NCBI RefSeq assembly: GCF_026239655.1
Contig: NZ_JAPIVO010000005.1
Location: 62,001-126,000, forward strand
Source of the DNA: Pedobacter sp. MR2016-24
GTDB lineage: Bacteria; Bacteroidota; Bacteroidia; Sphingobacteriales; Sphingobacteriaceae
Reading direction: 5' to 3'
Length of the DNA: 64,000 bases
This document shows, in pieces, positions 1 through 7,512 of the stretch (positions are counted from its first letter, which is position 1; every line of letters begins with the position of its first letter). The notes under the pieces are model-generated. The model saw only the letters and a list, made by a program, of their open reading frames with translations, was not told where the DNA came from and searched no databases. A program made the translations under genes and the position numbers.

Positions 1-832
1 GACTAGACCGCAATGGTCCGGGAAAAGAAGGGATGAAAAATGCCGTTTTGCTGGTATCTCCCTCCCGGGCTTCCAGATCTAAAATGGCCAGCGCAACAGC
101 AATTTCCTTCCTTCCCTGAATATGTATCTGGTAAGGTTTTAAGTCAATGCTTTCGGGAGCCTGCATCCCCACCTTTGTATTCCCCGCTACTTCGAATATA
201 ACATCTTTATGCAGTATGGACTGAACAGGCAAACCATCCCTGACAGCATAGATATTCATTCTGAGCTTAATTTTTTTAAAGTTCTTCCTGTTAATACTAA
301 AATTAAGCTTACGCAGGAAAATATCTTTATCAATTTTCAGCATCACAGCCTGCTCACGACCTTTCTCGTCGCTGGTTTTTGGTATATTTTTATACATTGC
401 CGGAAAAAATATAATACCGGCAGAGGATCGTCCATAGTTTTTCAGCTTTCCCGGCTTTGCGCTGATGCTGACTGATTTGAGCAAATGAGGAGACTCAGCT
501 AGTTTTACCACCTGTCCATTTTTTAGAAAAGTATTCCAGTCCATTCTCAGGCTCCTGTAACCGATAGCTGAGAAAGCAATGGTGTCCGTATGTTTAACCT
601 CGCTTTGCAGATAAGAGAGCGTATAGCGGCCCAGGGAATCAGAAACCGTACCAATTGGCTTATTTACAATACCAATGCTTACGTAGGGTACCGGCAGGGA
701 ATTATGCTGATCAACAGTATTGCCCTTTAATGATACGGATTGTGCATAAGAATAACTACCGTTGATCAGTACGGTGATGAGTACAAGTAAATACGCTTTA
801 ATCCTAAGAAAAGAGGAGACTGAATGAAGCAT
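1..832 (-). CDS. Secreted carboxypeptidase-regulatory-like protein (3' end beyond window)
   Basis: This open frame runs off the left edge, so the C-terminus is missing; 277 codons are visible. Residues 1-31 form a clear signal peptide: a short basic start, a hydrophobic core LLVLITVLI, and a YSYAQ cleavage region. Residues of about 33-115 (SVSLKGN, LPVPYVSIGI, GTVSDSLGRYTLSY, IAFSAIGYRSL) match the beta-sandwich CarboxypepD_reg-like fold common in Bacteroidota envelope proteins. The rest is beta-rich and not assigned. An in-frame ATG at 895 would add 21 residues (beginning MVKSFFHDEL). The start at 832 is preferred because it puts the signal peptide at the N-terminus. Molecular function is unknown. 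Confidence 0.75.
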   Translation of the reverse strand, partial: MLHSVSSFLRIKAYLLVLITVLINGSYSYAQSVSLKGNTVDQHNSLPVPYVSIGIVNKPIGTVSDSLGRYTLSYLQSEVKHTDTIAFSAIGYRSLRMDWNTFLKNGQVVKLAESPHLLKSVSISAKPGKLKNYGRSSAGIIFFPAMYKNIPKTSDEKGREQAVMLKIDKDIFLRKLNFSINRKNFKKIKLRMNIYAVRDGLPVQSILHKDVIFEVAGNTKVGMQAPESIDLKPYQIHIQGRKEIAVALAILDLEAREGDTSKTAFFIPSFPGPLRSS

Positions 833-952
833 CAATTTGTGATTATGAGCACCAATGATATCAATTAGTTCATCATGAAAGAAACTTTTAACCATATTTA
901 ACAATGGTCAGATGCAGAAATTCAGCTATTACGCCATAGCCTTAATTGTTGC

Positions 953-1531
953 CTATGCTTTTCTAAACTCCTGAATCAGCTCATCCACATGATCCCACAG
1001 GAATGAGGAACCATCTTTTATCTTATCAATTTTTGCATAAACCGTTTCGAAAGGAACGTTATATTCTATCCATGTTCCGCCCCGGTTAGAAATGTTCTGC
1101 AGAATAGGCTCCAGCCGGTCAATCGCCTTTGCAAACTTAGCCTCGTTGGTTTCCCCATTTTCAAACTCGATCCAGATGGCCATAAAGTCATTTTTCATAT
1201 CATCTGGCAGGAGGCCGAAAATACGAGCTGCAGCAATCAATTCTTCATCAGTATTGCTGTGATTCTTCGTGGTATCATACAGAAAGGTATCACCTGCATC
1301 AATTTCAACAATGTCATGCAGCAGTACCATTTTCAAAACTTTGAGCATATCGACAGGCGCATTGGCATATTCGGACAATACCATTACCATCATGGCCAGG
1401 TGCCAGCTGTGCTCAGCATCGTTTTCATGCCTTTCACTGTTAAATAATTTTGTTTTTCGTTGTATGTACTTTAGCTTATCAATTTCTTTGATAAAGTCCA
1501 TTTGCATCAGCAGTCTGCTTACTTGTTTCAT
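953..1531 (-). CDS. HD domain hydrolase (YfbR/HDDC2-like)
   Basis: The protein carries the metal-binding HD signature in order: AEHSWH at residues 39-44, LLHD at 70-73, then E76 and D81 (EIDAGD). These are the ligands of HD-superfamily phosphohydrolases of the YfbR/HDDC2 type, which dephosphorylate nucleoside monophosphates. The exact substrate cannot be read from sequence. The frame is open up to 1606, but that start would overlap the divergent Crp/Fnr gene. The Met at 1531 (MKQVSRLL) leaves a normal promoter gap and a family-typical N-terminus, so it was chosen; Mets at 1573 and 1501 are alternatives. It is cytoplasmic, with no signal peptide. Confidence 0.8.
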   Translation of the reverse strand: MKQVSRLLMQMDFIKEIDKLKYIQRKTKLFNSERHENDAEHSWHLAMMVMVLSEYANAPVDMLKVLKMVLLHDIVEIDAGDTFLYDTTKNHSNTDEELIAAARIFGLLPDDMKNDFMAIWIEFENGETNEAKFAKAIDRLEPILQNISNRGGTWIEYNVPFETVYAKIDKIKDGSSFLWDHVDELIQEFRKA

Positions 1532-1609
1532 TATATGGTGATTTTCTGATATTATTGCAAAGAAAGCATTCATATCGGATACCATAAAGGACATTTGTCC
1601 TCCCAAAAA

Positions 1610-2176
1610 ATGATAAGAACCAATAAAGAACTATTCAGCTATATTACTCATTTAGTCCGTTCGGGAGCTGAACATAAATTTACTGAACATCATTTTACCC
1701 CGTCTCAGAAAATCCTGGTGGAGGGCAAAAAAGTATTTTCAGTATATATTATGAAAAGCGGGATGGTTAAATGCTTCCTGACTACAGATACCGGCAGTAA
1801 CTTTATCCAGGAGTTTTTTGGCGAAGGAGAGCTTTTTGGTGAGATTGAGTTAATGGATGACTGTTATAGTTATTGCACAATTGAAGCTATCGATGACGTG
1901 GTGGTTTATAAAATTCAAAAAGGTGATTTTCTTCAATTGCTTGATGAAGATAAAAAATTCAACCGGCTTTTCATTGAGGCCCTGATCTCGAAATTAAAAT
2001 ACAAGGCTACAAGGCATTCCTACAATCAATCCCATACGATTGAAGATAAACTGACGCGGCTAAAAATGAAATTCCCGGCGCTGGAACAGGTAATTTCAAA
2101 ACAGGATATTGCAGATTATCTGGGAATTACGCTGAGGGCGCTGAACAGGACCATCAGGAGTATGTCTGAAAACTAA
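1610..2176 (+). CDS. Crp/Fnr family transcriptional regulator
   Basis: A cyclic-nucleotide-binding-like beta roll spans residues of about 15-120 (GEGELFGEIELMDD resembles the phosphate-binding cassette region). A C-terminal winged helix contains SKQDIADYLGITLRALNRTI at about 160-180, the usual recognition-helix region. The full length of about 188 residues is typical of short Bacteroidota Crp-like regulators. The arginine that contacts cAMP in true CRP is not obvious, so the ligand is unknown. The frame extends back to a TTG at 1595, but the ATG at 1610 is a more natural start and avoids overlap with the divergent HD gene, its likely partner or target. Confidence 0.85.
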   Translation: MIRTNKELFSYITHLVRSGAEHKFTEHHFTPSQKILVEGKKVFSVYIMKSGMVKCFLTTDTGSNFIQEFFGEGELFGEIELMDDCYSYCTIEAIDDVVVYKIQKGDFLQLLDEDKKFNRLFIEALISKLKYKATRHSYNQSHTIEDKLTRLKMKFPALEQVISKQDIADYLGITLRALNRTIRSMSEN

Positions 2177-2245
2177 GTTTTTTCTTAATGCCATTTGTCC
2201 ACCATAAACCGTATTTCATCTGACTGATGAGGCTTAATCCTTCCG

Positions 2246-2253
2246 TATATTTG
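2246..2253 (+). promoter_or_regulatory. Putative -7 promoter box for the AraC gene
   Basis: TATATTTG matches the Bacteroidota -7 consensus TAnnTTTG exactly and lies 25 bp before the ATG at 2278. No convincing -33 TTTG is present at the right distance, so this is a half-supported promoter. Confidence 0.4.
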
Positions 2254-2277
2254 ATGAACTAAAACACAGCAATTTCC

Positions 2278-3195
2278 ATGAACAGGTCGCACATCCCTTT
2301 GGTAGAATTGGCAGCCAGCCCTAAGGGACTGGTGATTGCACCTATGTCTGCCTCATTCAGCTATACCGAAGAAGCAAACACGGTTTCGGATGCGCACAGG
2401 CACGACTATCACTCGCTGTTTTACCTGGAAACCGGCAGACTGGATTTCGAAATTGATTCGAAGCCGATTCACATGACCTCAGGAGCGCTACTGATCCTGC
2501 ATCCTGAGCAGGTACACCAGAGCGTCCACTCGGCAGACATTTCTGGATGGGTGATGTCATTTGACGGGACCTTATTGGATCCCCAGGTTTGCGCTGTCAT
2601 GGAAAGTGTGACCACACAGATTGCCTTATTAAATCCGGCGAATAACGATTTGAATTTCATCAGGCAGATGCTTGCTTTAATTTTCGAAACAGCAAGCGAT
2701 AATGATCCGGGAAATTTTAACCTGCAACTGTTGCATTCGCTGACCAATGGGTTATTTTATAAGATAGCGGAGCTGTATCAACTAGTCAGAAGAGGAGTTG
2801 GAGCAATGGAAAATTCAAGACCGGTTCAACTTACAGCGAGTTTTAAAAGCCTGGTTAAAGTTCACTTCCTGACCTTAAAAAAGCCTTCGGACTATGCCGC
2901 GATGCTTCATTTGTCGGTCAGCTACCTGAATGACACGGTTAAAGCCCTCACCGGATTCCCTGCAACCTACTTTATCCAGCAGCAAATTATTGCTGAAGCC
3001 CGGCGTCAGTTGTGTTACACGTCAAAAAGCATAAAGGAAATCGCGTTTTCCCTGGGATACGAAGATCACAAATACTTTATCCGCTTATTTACCAGGCTGG
3101 CAGGAAGTTCACCCCTGATGTTCAGGAAGAATAAACAAACATCACCTCATAAAGAAATATCTGCCCATACTGAATTAGCTACACATGAAAAATAA
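2278..3195 (+). CDS. AraC family transcriptional regulator
   Basis: An N-terminal cupin-like sensor domain holds the metal- or ligand-pocket pattern (HRHDYHSLFYLETG at about 40-53, then HPEQVH at about 78-83). The C-terminal AraC/XylS double helix-turn-helix covers about 200-285, including SIKEIAFSLGYEDHKYFIRLF, the conserved second HTH. The last 11 bases overlap the start of the FAD monooxygenase gene, so the two are probably translationally coupled. That makes the monooxygenase the likely target. The inducer is unknown, plausibly an aromatic or antibiotic-like substrate of the downstream enzyme. Confidence 0.9.
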   Translation: MNRSHIPLVELAASPKGLVIAPMSASFSYTEEANTVSDAHRHDYHSLFYLETGRLDFEIDSKPIHMTSGALLILHPEQVHQSVHSADISGWVMSFDGTLLDPQVCAVMESVTTQIALLNPANNDLNFIRQMLALIFETASDNDPGNFNLQLLHSLTNGLFYKIAELYQLVRRGVGAMENSRPVQLTASFKSLVKVHFLTLKKPSDYAAMLHLSVSYLNDTVKALTGFPATYFIQQQIIAEARRQLCYTSKSIKEIAFSLGYEDHKYFIRLFTRLAGSSPLMFRKNKQTSPHKEISAHTELATHEK

Positions 3196-4396
3196 AAAAG
3201 TACTTATCACCGGAGCCAGCATTGCCGGTCCGACTTTAGCTTATTGGCTGCATAAGTACGGATTTGAAGTTTCTGTAGCAGAACGTGCTGCAGCATTGCG
3301 TTTAGGCGGACAAAATATTGATGTTAAGGGTCCGGCACTGGAAATTGCCCGGAAGATGGGACTGGAAGATCGGATAAGGGATGCTAACACAACGGAGATT
3401 GGTATCCGCTTCGTGAATACAGACAATAAACTATTAGCCGAGTTTCCGAAAGACAGCGCGTTAAGCATGACGCAGGACCTGGAAATTCTTCGCGGCGATC
3501 TGGTCAATATCTTATACGAACATAGCCGAAAAGATGTGCTATATTTATTCGACGACTATATCACGCAAGTACAGGAGTCACCGCATGATATCAGTGTAAC
3601 TTTCAATAGCGGGAAAACTGAAACCTATGACCTGGTCATTTCAGCTGAAGGGATCGGTTCCAGCACCCGTAAACTCGTTTTCGGCGAGGAAACAGAATTT
3701 AAATTCCTGGGTTTGTATACGGCCTACCTGACCATTGAGAAAGCGGCAACCGACAGTCGATGGGCGCGTTGGTGCAATGCTCGTGGTGGCATTGTTTACA
3801 TGCTTCGTCCGGATAATTACGGTTCTACAAGGGCTTCGGTCACATTTCTGGCTGATGAAAAAGATTATAAGTCACGCTCAGTAGCAGAACAAAAGCAGGT
3901 ATTAATTGAACGGATGCGCGGAACCGGCTGGGAGTCGGACAGGTTAATCAACGAGATTACCCGGACGCAAGACCTTTACTTTGATAAGGTGAGCCAGGTG
4001 AAGTCGCCCCGATGGAGTAAGGGTAGAATTGCCTTAATTGGTGATGCAGCTTATTGCGCCACCCCAATTGCCGGAAAAGGAACAGACCTGGCCATGTCTG
4101 GCGCTTATATCCTTGCCGGTGAACTTTCAATAGCGGAGACTTATCAGGAAGCCTTTGACAGTTATGAGAAAAAGATGCGCCCCTATGTAGAAAAGTCTCA
4201 AAAGCTGCCCCCGGGCGTTCCGCGCATCGTTTATCCTACCTCCCGCTTGGGTCTGTTTTTATTGAACAGTTTATTTACTGTAGCAGGCAGTTCGCCTGTG
4301 AAATCGATAATCAGTTTATTCGGCAAAGGCAAGAAGAAAGAAGAAGTGGATATTGATTTGCCGGATTACCTGCAAATCAATCGTAACAGATTTTAA
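3185..4396 (+). CDS. FAD-dependent monooxygenase
   Basis: A 403-residue flavoprotein hydroxylase of the PHBH/TetX fold. The N-terminus has the dinucleotide-binding turn ITGASIAGPTLAYWL (residues 8-22), followed by an acidic strand end (VSVAERA). The second FAD motif, RIALIGDAAYCATPIAGKG, lies near residue 285, with GD as the conserved pair that contacts the flavin ribityl. Such enzymes insert one oxygen atom into aromatic or polyketide substrates using NAD(P)H. TetX-like drug inactivation is possible but cannot be concluded. The ATG lies inside the AraC gene's 3' end, indicating a two-gene operon. Confidence 0.88.
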   Translation: MKNKKVLITGASIAGPTLAYWLHKYGFEVSVAERAAALRLGGQNIDVKGPALEIARKMGLEDRIRDANTTEIGIRFVNTDNKLLAEFPKDSALSMTQDLEILRGDLVNILYEHSRKDVLYLFDDYITQVQESPHDISVTFNSGKTETYDLVISAEGIGSSTRKLVFGEETEFKFLGLYTAYLTIEKAATDSRWARWCNARGGIVYMLRPDNYGSTRASVTFLADEKDYKSRSVAEQKQVLIERMRGTGWESDRLINEITRTQDLYFDKVSQVKSPRWSKGRIALIGDAAYCATPIAGKGTDLAMSGAYILAGELSIAETYQEAFDSYEKKMRPYVEKSQKLPPGVPRIVYPTSRLGLFLLNSLFTVAGSSPVKSIISLFGKGKKKEEVDIDLPDYLQINRNRF

Positions 4397-4427
4397 AAAA
4401 AATAAAGCTGATTGCAAAACAGAAAAT

Positions 4428-4844
4428 CTAGATGTGAATTTCTTCAATCAATGCATCAGTCAGCTTTCGTTCTTTTACTTTAACCCAGGGACTTCCGGTT
4501 TCAGGAAAAGCGTTCCTGCAATAACCGGCATGATTTCTAAAGTCAAACATGGCATGATAATAATTATTGACAGAAAGGAATGCCTTTTCGAAGTCTTCCG
4601 TCCATAATATTTTGATAAGGCATGGTATATGTTTATCAGTGACGTTGGTGACGTTATAAATATGTAATCCATCTAAAATTTTTGACTCATCATTACTCGT
4701 ATCGATTGCATAAAAATAGCCAGTTTCACCATCATCTTCGAATGCTACAGCTCTGTTATTTTCTGCAGCGCTCTCCACAAAAGTATCTGCGCCGATAGTA
4801 TAAGTTTGCGTTTCATAAATTATTAAAGTTGGTTTACTCATCAT
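4428..4844 (-). CDS. DUF2251-like hypothetical protein
   Basis: A 138-residue cytoplasmic protein with no signal peptide. The stretch FEDDGETGYFYAID at residues 35-48 is the hallmark I associate with DUF2251; that link is from memory, not a search. The family has no known function. Two ATG codons are adjacent at 4844 and 4841. It lies downstream of and convergent with the FAD monooxygenase, and 44 bp downstream of the FtsX-type permease gene on the same strand, without sign of functional linkage. Confidence 0.65.
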   Translation of the reverse strand: MMSKPTLIIYETQTYTIGADTFVESAAENNRAVAFEDDGETGYFYAIDTSNDESKILDGLHIYNVTNVTDKHIPCLIKILWTEDFEKAFLSVNNYYHAMFDFRNHAGYCRNAFPETGSPWVKVKERKLTDALIEEIHI

Positions 4845-4888
4845 TTTAATTTAATAACTGATTTAACAAAACCTGCTTACGCTGATGC

Positions 4889-7264
4889 CTATTCATATTT
4901 TAATGCGTCAACAGGATTAGCCTTAACTGCTCTTTGTGCCTGGATACTCACAGTGATAACGGTTAATAAAATTGTGATCACAGCACTGATGACAAAAGGA
5001 AAAACAGGTAAGCCTATTCTATAAGCAAAAGTTTCGAGCCATATGTTTGTGAGCACGTAAGCAATTGGCCAGGAAATTATATTGGCCAGGACTACCAACA
5101 TCAGGAATGAACTGTTGATGAATCTGAGGATCTGAATATTACTTGCTCCCAGTATTTTACGTACAGCAATTTCCTTAGTTCTCCCATTCGTAATGTATTT
5201 CGCAAAAGCAAATAATCCGAGTACGGCAATGAAAATAGTCAGCAGGGCCGAAACAAAAAACAGAGATTGCAACTGTTCCTGTTTTTTAAAAAGCTTAGCA
5301 TAAAGATCATCCAAAAATTCATATCGAAAATCTTCTCCGTCTTGGGAATTAATTTCAGGCCATTGATCCTTCAAGGTAGCCAATGCAGTTGCCATTTTGC
5401 TTTCCTCAATTTTTAACATGATCTCGAGTTTTGCATTTCCGCAAGGATTCTTAATCGCATAAATTGTGGGTTGAACAGCACTTTCAAATCCCTGTGCTTT
5501 GAAATCTTTAACGACACCAACGATTTTATAATCCATCTCGCAGCCTCTGATCGTTTGTCCTAAAGGATTTTTCATACCGAAATTGGCAACCGCACTTTCA
5601 TTGATTACCGCCGAGTTTGCAGTATCGGTTTTAAATGCCTGAGAGAAAAAACGACCTTCTTTCAATTTAATATCCAGGGTTTCAAAGTAATCAAAATCCA
5701 GGTCCACAAACTCGATACTGGATTTTTTACCATTCACTGTATAACCATTCGTTCCGTTTTTACTACCATCCGGTATACTGGTAGCTACTGTAGCCGCTTT
5801 GATTCCGGGTATTTGCAGTATCCTTTCCCTGATGGGTTTGAATACGGCAGGATCATTGAAATAAGAGATATTTTTAATGTACACCACCTGATTTGCGCTG
5901 AAGCCCGGATCCTGACTACGCATATATTTTAATTGCGAATTGACTATGAATACACCGATGATAAAGATTACCGCAATGACAAATTGGAATACCAGCAAAC
6001 CGTTTTGCAACCAATAACTTTGTTTACTTGTAGAAAAGTTTCCCTTTAATACCATAGCCGGATTAAAACCAGACAAAACCAGGGCAGGATAAACGCCTGC
6101 AATAATTGTAATGAGGCACAGGATTAAGGGCAGTTGCCAGATTAAATCGTTACCGATGTACCAGATCGATAGATTTACCTCGAGTAAATTATTAAAGCCC
6201 GGCAACATCAGTTCTGCTACGATGAGTGCCAGGATGGTAGCGACGAAACACTGGATGAATATTTCCGTAAGGAACTGTGTGATCAACTGAATACGATAGG
6301 CACCCATCACTTTTTTAACCCCAACTTCTTTAGCCCGTTTGGCCGCCTGAGCAATACTTAGATTAGTGAAATTGATACAGGCAATTACCAAAATCAGCAT
6401 TCCCAATAATGAAATGATGATTAATATTTTATATGGCGCATCATTACCAGCCTTAGGCCTGAGATGTTGGTTTGCCAAAGGATCTAAAAAGGTTGAGACT
6501 TGTTTTATTTCATCTATTGCCTTTTGGTCGGTCGCCATTCTCAATAACTCTGCCTGGTAAAGACCTGTTATTTTTTGTTCCAGACTGGCTATATCTGTTC
6601 CCGGTTTTACCTGAATATAAGTGTAATAATTGTTATAGCCATAATTTTCCCCCACTCCTATTTCGTTGGCAATTGAAACACCATCAAAAGTGATACTCGA
6701 CTGCGGATTAGTGACAATGGAGCCATTTATCTTGCTCGTTATTCCGGAGTGACTACTTCCGGCGCCAACGATTTCCGGTTTATCATCTTTTTTATCCGGA
6801 AATAATGTGCTGATATTTTCTTTACTTAAATAATTGAGACGTTCTTTTTGGCCGGCGGGTCTTTCTAAACCTCCGCTGGGTTTCAGGTCAAGAATCCTGG
6901 CGGCACTGTAATCAACCTGGATAAAGTTTCTCGTGAAGACCGTTTTATTTCCATTTCTCAGCACAAGTTCAAAAGAACCACCTTTGGTGATGCCGGCAAG
7001 TTCAACCTCGGGAAAGTTCTCTTTAATTGCCCTGGCCAATGGCGGAGAGGTATAATTTGTTTTAAACTCCGGATAGATTCTACCAACAATATAGATATTC
7101 TTATAATTCGGATTTGACTTGTCAAATCCAGTTTCATAGCTGAAGTACAATATAATCAAAATAAAAGCAGCTAAGGCAATAGCTAAACCACCCACATTAA
7201 TTGCTGTAATATTCCTGTTTCTCCAAAGATTTCGCAATGCGATTTTTAGGTTTAATCTGTACAT
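4889..7264 (-). CDS. FtsX/MacB-type ABC transporter permease (orphan)
   Basis: A 791-residue inner-membrane protein with the duplicated MacB_PCD-FtsX layout of Bacteroidota. It has an N-terminal anchor (about 20-42), a periplasmic domain, and a first FtsX set of three helices (about 280-430) containing AKRAKEVGVKKVMGA. A second anchor, a second periplasmic domain and a last helix set (about 670-785) containing GRTKEIAVRKILGAS follow. It ends ANPVDALKYE like its paralogue at 37697. No ATPase gene is adjacent, which is usual for these orphan permeases. Substrates may be peptides, lipids or drugs, or the protein may signal envelope stress; none is shown. Its upstream region carries a sigma54-like promoter and twin palindromes. 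Confidence 0.9.
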   Translation of the reverse strand: MYRLNLKIALRNLWRNRNITAINVGGLAIALAAFILIILYFSYETGFDKSNPNYKNIYIVGRIYPEFKTNYTSPPLARAIKENFPEVELAGITKGGSFELVLRNGNKTVFTRNFIQVDYSAARILDLKPSGGLERPAGQKERLNYLSKENISTLFPDKKDDKPEIVGAGSSHSGITSKINGSIVTNPQSSITFDGVSIANEIGVGENYGYNNYYTYIQVKPGTDIASLEQKITGLYQAELLRMATDQKAIDEIKQVSTFLDPLANQHLRPKAGNDAPYKILIIISLLGMLILVIACINFTNLSIAQAAKRAKEVGVKKVMGAYRIQLITQFLTEIFIQCFVATILALIVAELMLPGFNNLLEVNLSIWYIGNDLIWQLPLILCLITIIAGVYPALVLSGFNPAMVLKGNFSTSKQSYWLQNGLLVFQFVIAVIFIIGVFIVNSQLKYMRSQDPGFSANQVVYIKNISYFNDPAVFKPIRERILQIPGIKAATVATSIPDGSKNGTNGYTVNGKKSSIEFVDLDFDYFETLDIKLKEGRFFSQAFKTDTANSAVINESAVANFGMKNPLGQTIRGCEMDYKIVGVVKDFKAQGFESAVQPTIYAIKNPCGNAKLEIMLKIEESKMATALATLKDQWPEINSQDGEDFRYEFLDDLYAKLFKKQEQLQSLFFVSALLTIFIAVLGLFAFAKYITNGRTKEIAVRKILGASNIQILRFINSSFLMLVVLANIISWPIAYVLTNIWLETFAYRIGLPVFPFVISAVITILLTVITVSIQAQRAVKANPVDALKYE

Positions 7265-7320
7265 AAGATATAATTTCTCTTTGTTTTCCTATCCGGTATA
7301 CCGTACCGTCTGACACCTAT

Positions 7321-7338
7321 GTACCAAGCTTATGCCAA
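7321..7338 (-). promoter_or_regulatory. Sigma54-like -24/-12 promoter of the first FtsX permease
   Basis: Read on the minus strand, TTGGCATAAGCTTGGT gives a good -24 element (TTGGCA). The -12 element is weak: TTGG or GGT replaces TTGC. It sits 59 bp before the ATG at 7264. Support comes mainly from the matching position of a better promoter in front of the paralogue at 37697. Confidence 0.5.
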
Positions 7339-7400
7339 AAGAAAAATAAGACTATATACCACTGAATATTAAACAGTTAACTGATTTTATTATTTTAAAA

Positions 7401-7416
7401 TGTTCAATATCGGACA
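7401..7416 (-). promoter_or_regulatory. Promoter-proximal enhancer-like palindrome, permease 1
   Basis: On the minus strand the 16-mer TGTCCGATATTGAACA is a palindrome if transitions are allowed (TGTYCRATATYGRACA). Its centre is 73 bp upstream of the -24 GG. It is 15/16 identical to the proximal site of the paralogous permease gene (37535-37550). Confidence 0.65.
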
Positions 7417-7421
7417 ATGGT

Positions 7422-7437
7422 TGTGCGGGAACGGACA
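7422..7437 (-). promoter_or_regulatory. Distal enhancer-like palindrome, permease 1
   Basis: On the minus strand, TGTCCGTTCCCGCACA has the same TGTCCG-N4-YGNACA layout. Its centre is exactly 21 bp (two helical turns) from the proximal site, which suits cooperative binding of an NtrC-type activator on one DNA face. Confidence 0.6.
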
Positions 7438-7512
7438 GGCGTAATACTGCTCATCCTGATCAACACGCTATTGCTAAAAAACCTATAAGTATCAGAACGG
7501 GTAGCTGCAGAC

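Noticed and set aside
779..832. Possible frameshift at the N-terminus of the leftmost gene
   Set aside because: On re-reading, the ATG at 832 is in frame through the signal peptide and into the beta-sandwich domain; no shift is needed.
3185..4396. Tetracycline-inactivating TetX
   Set aside because: The fold agrees, but drug-specific residues cannot be judged by eye, so only the general monooxygenase call is kept.
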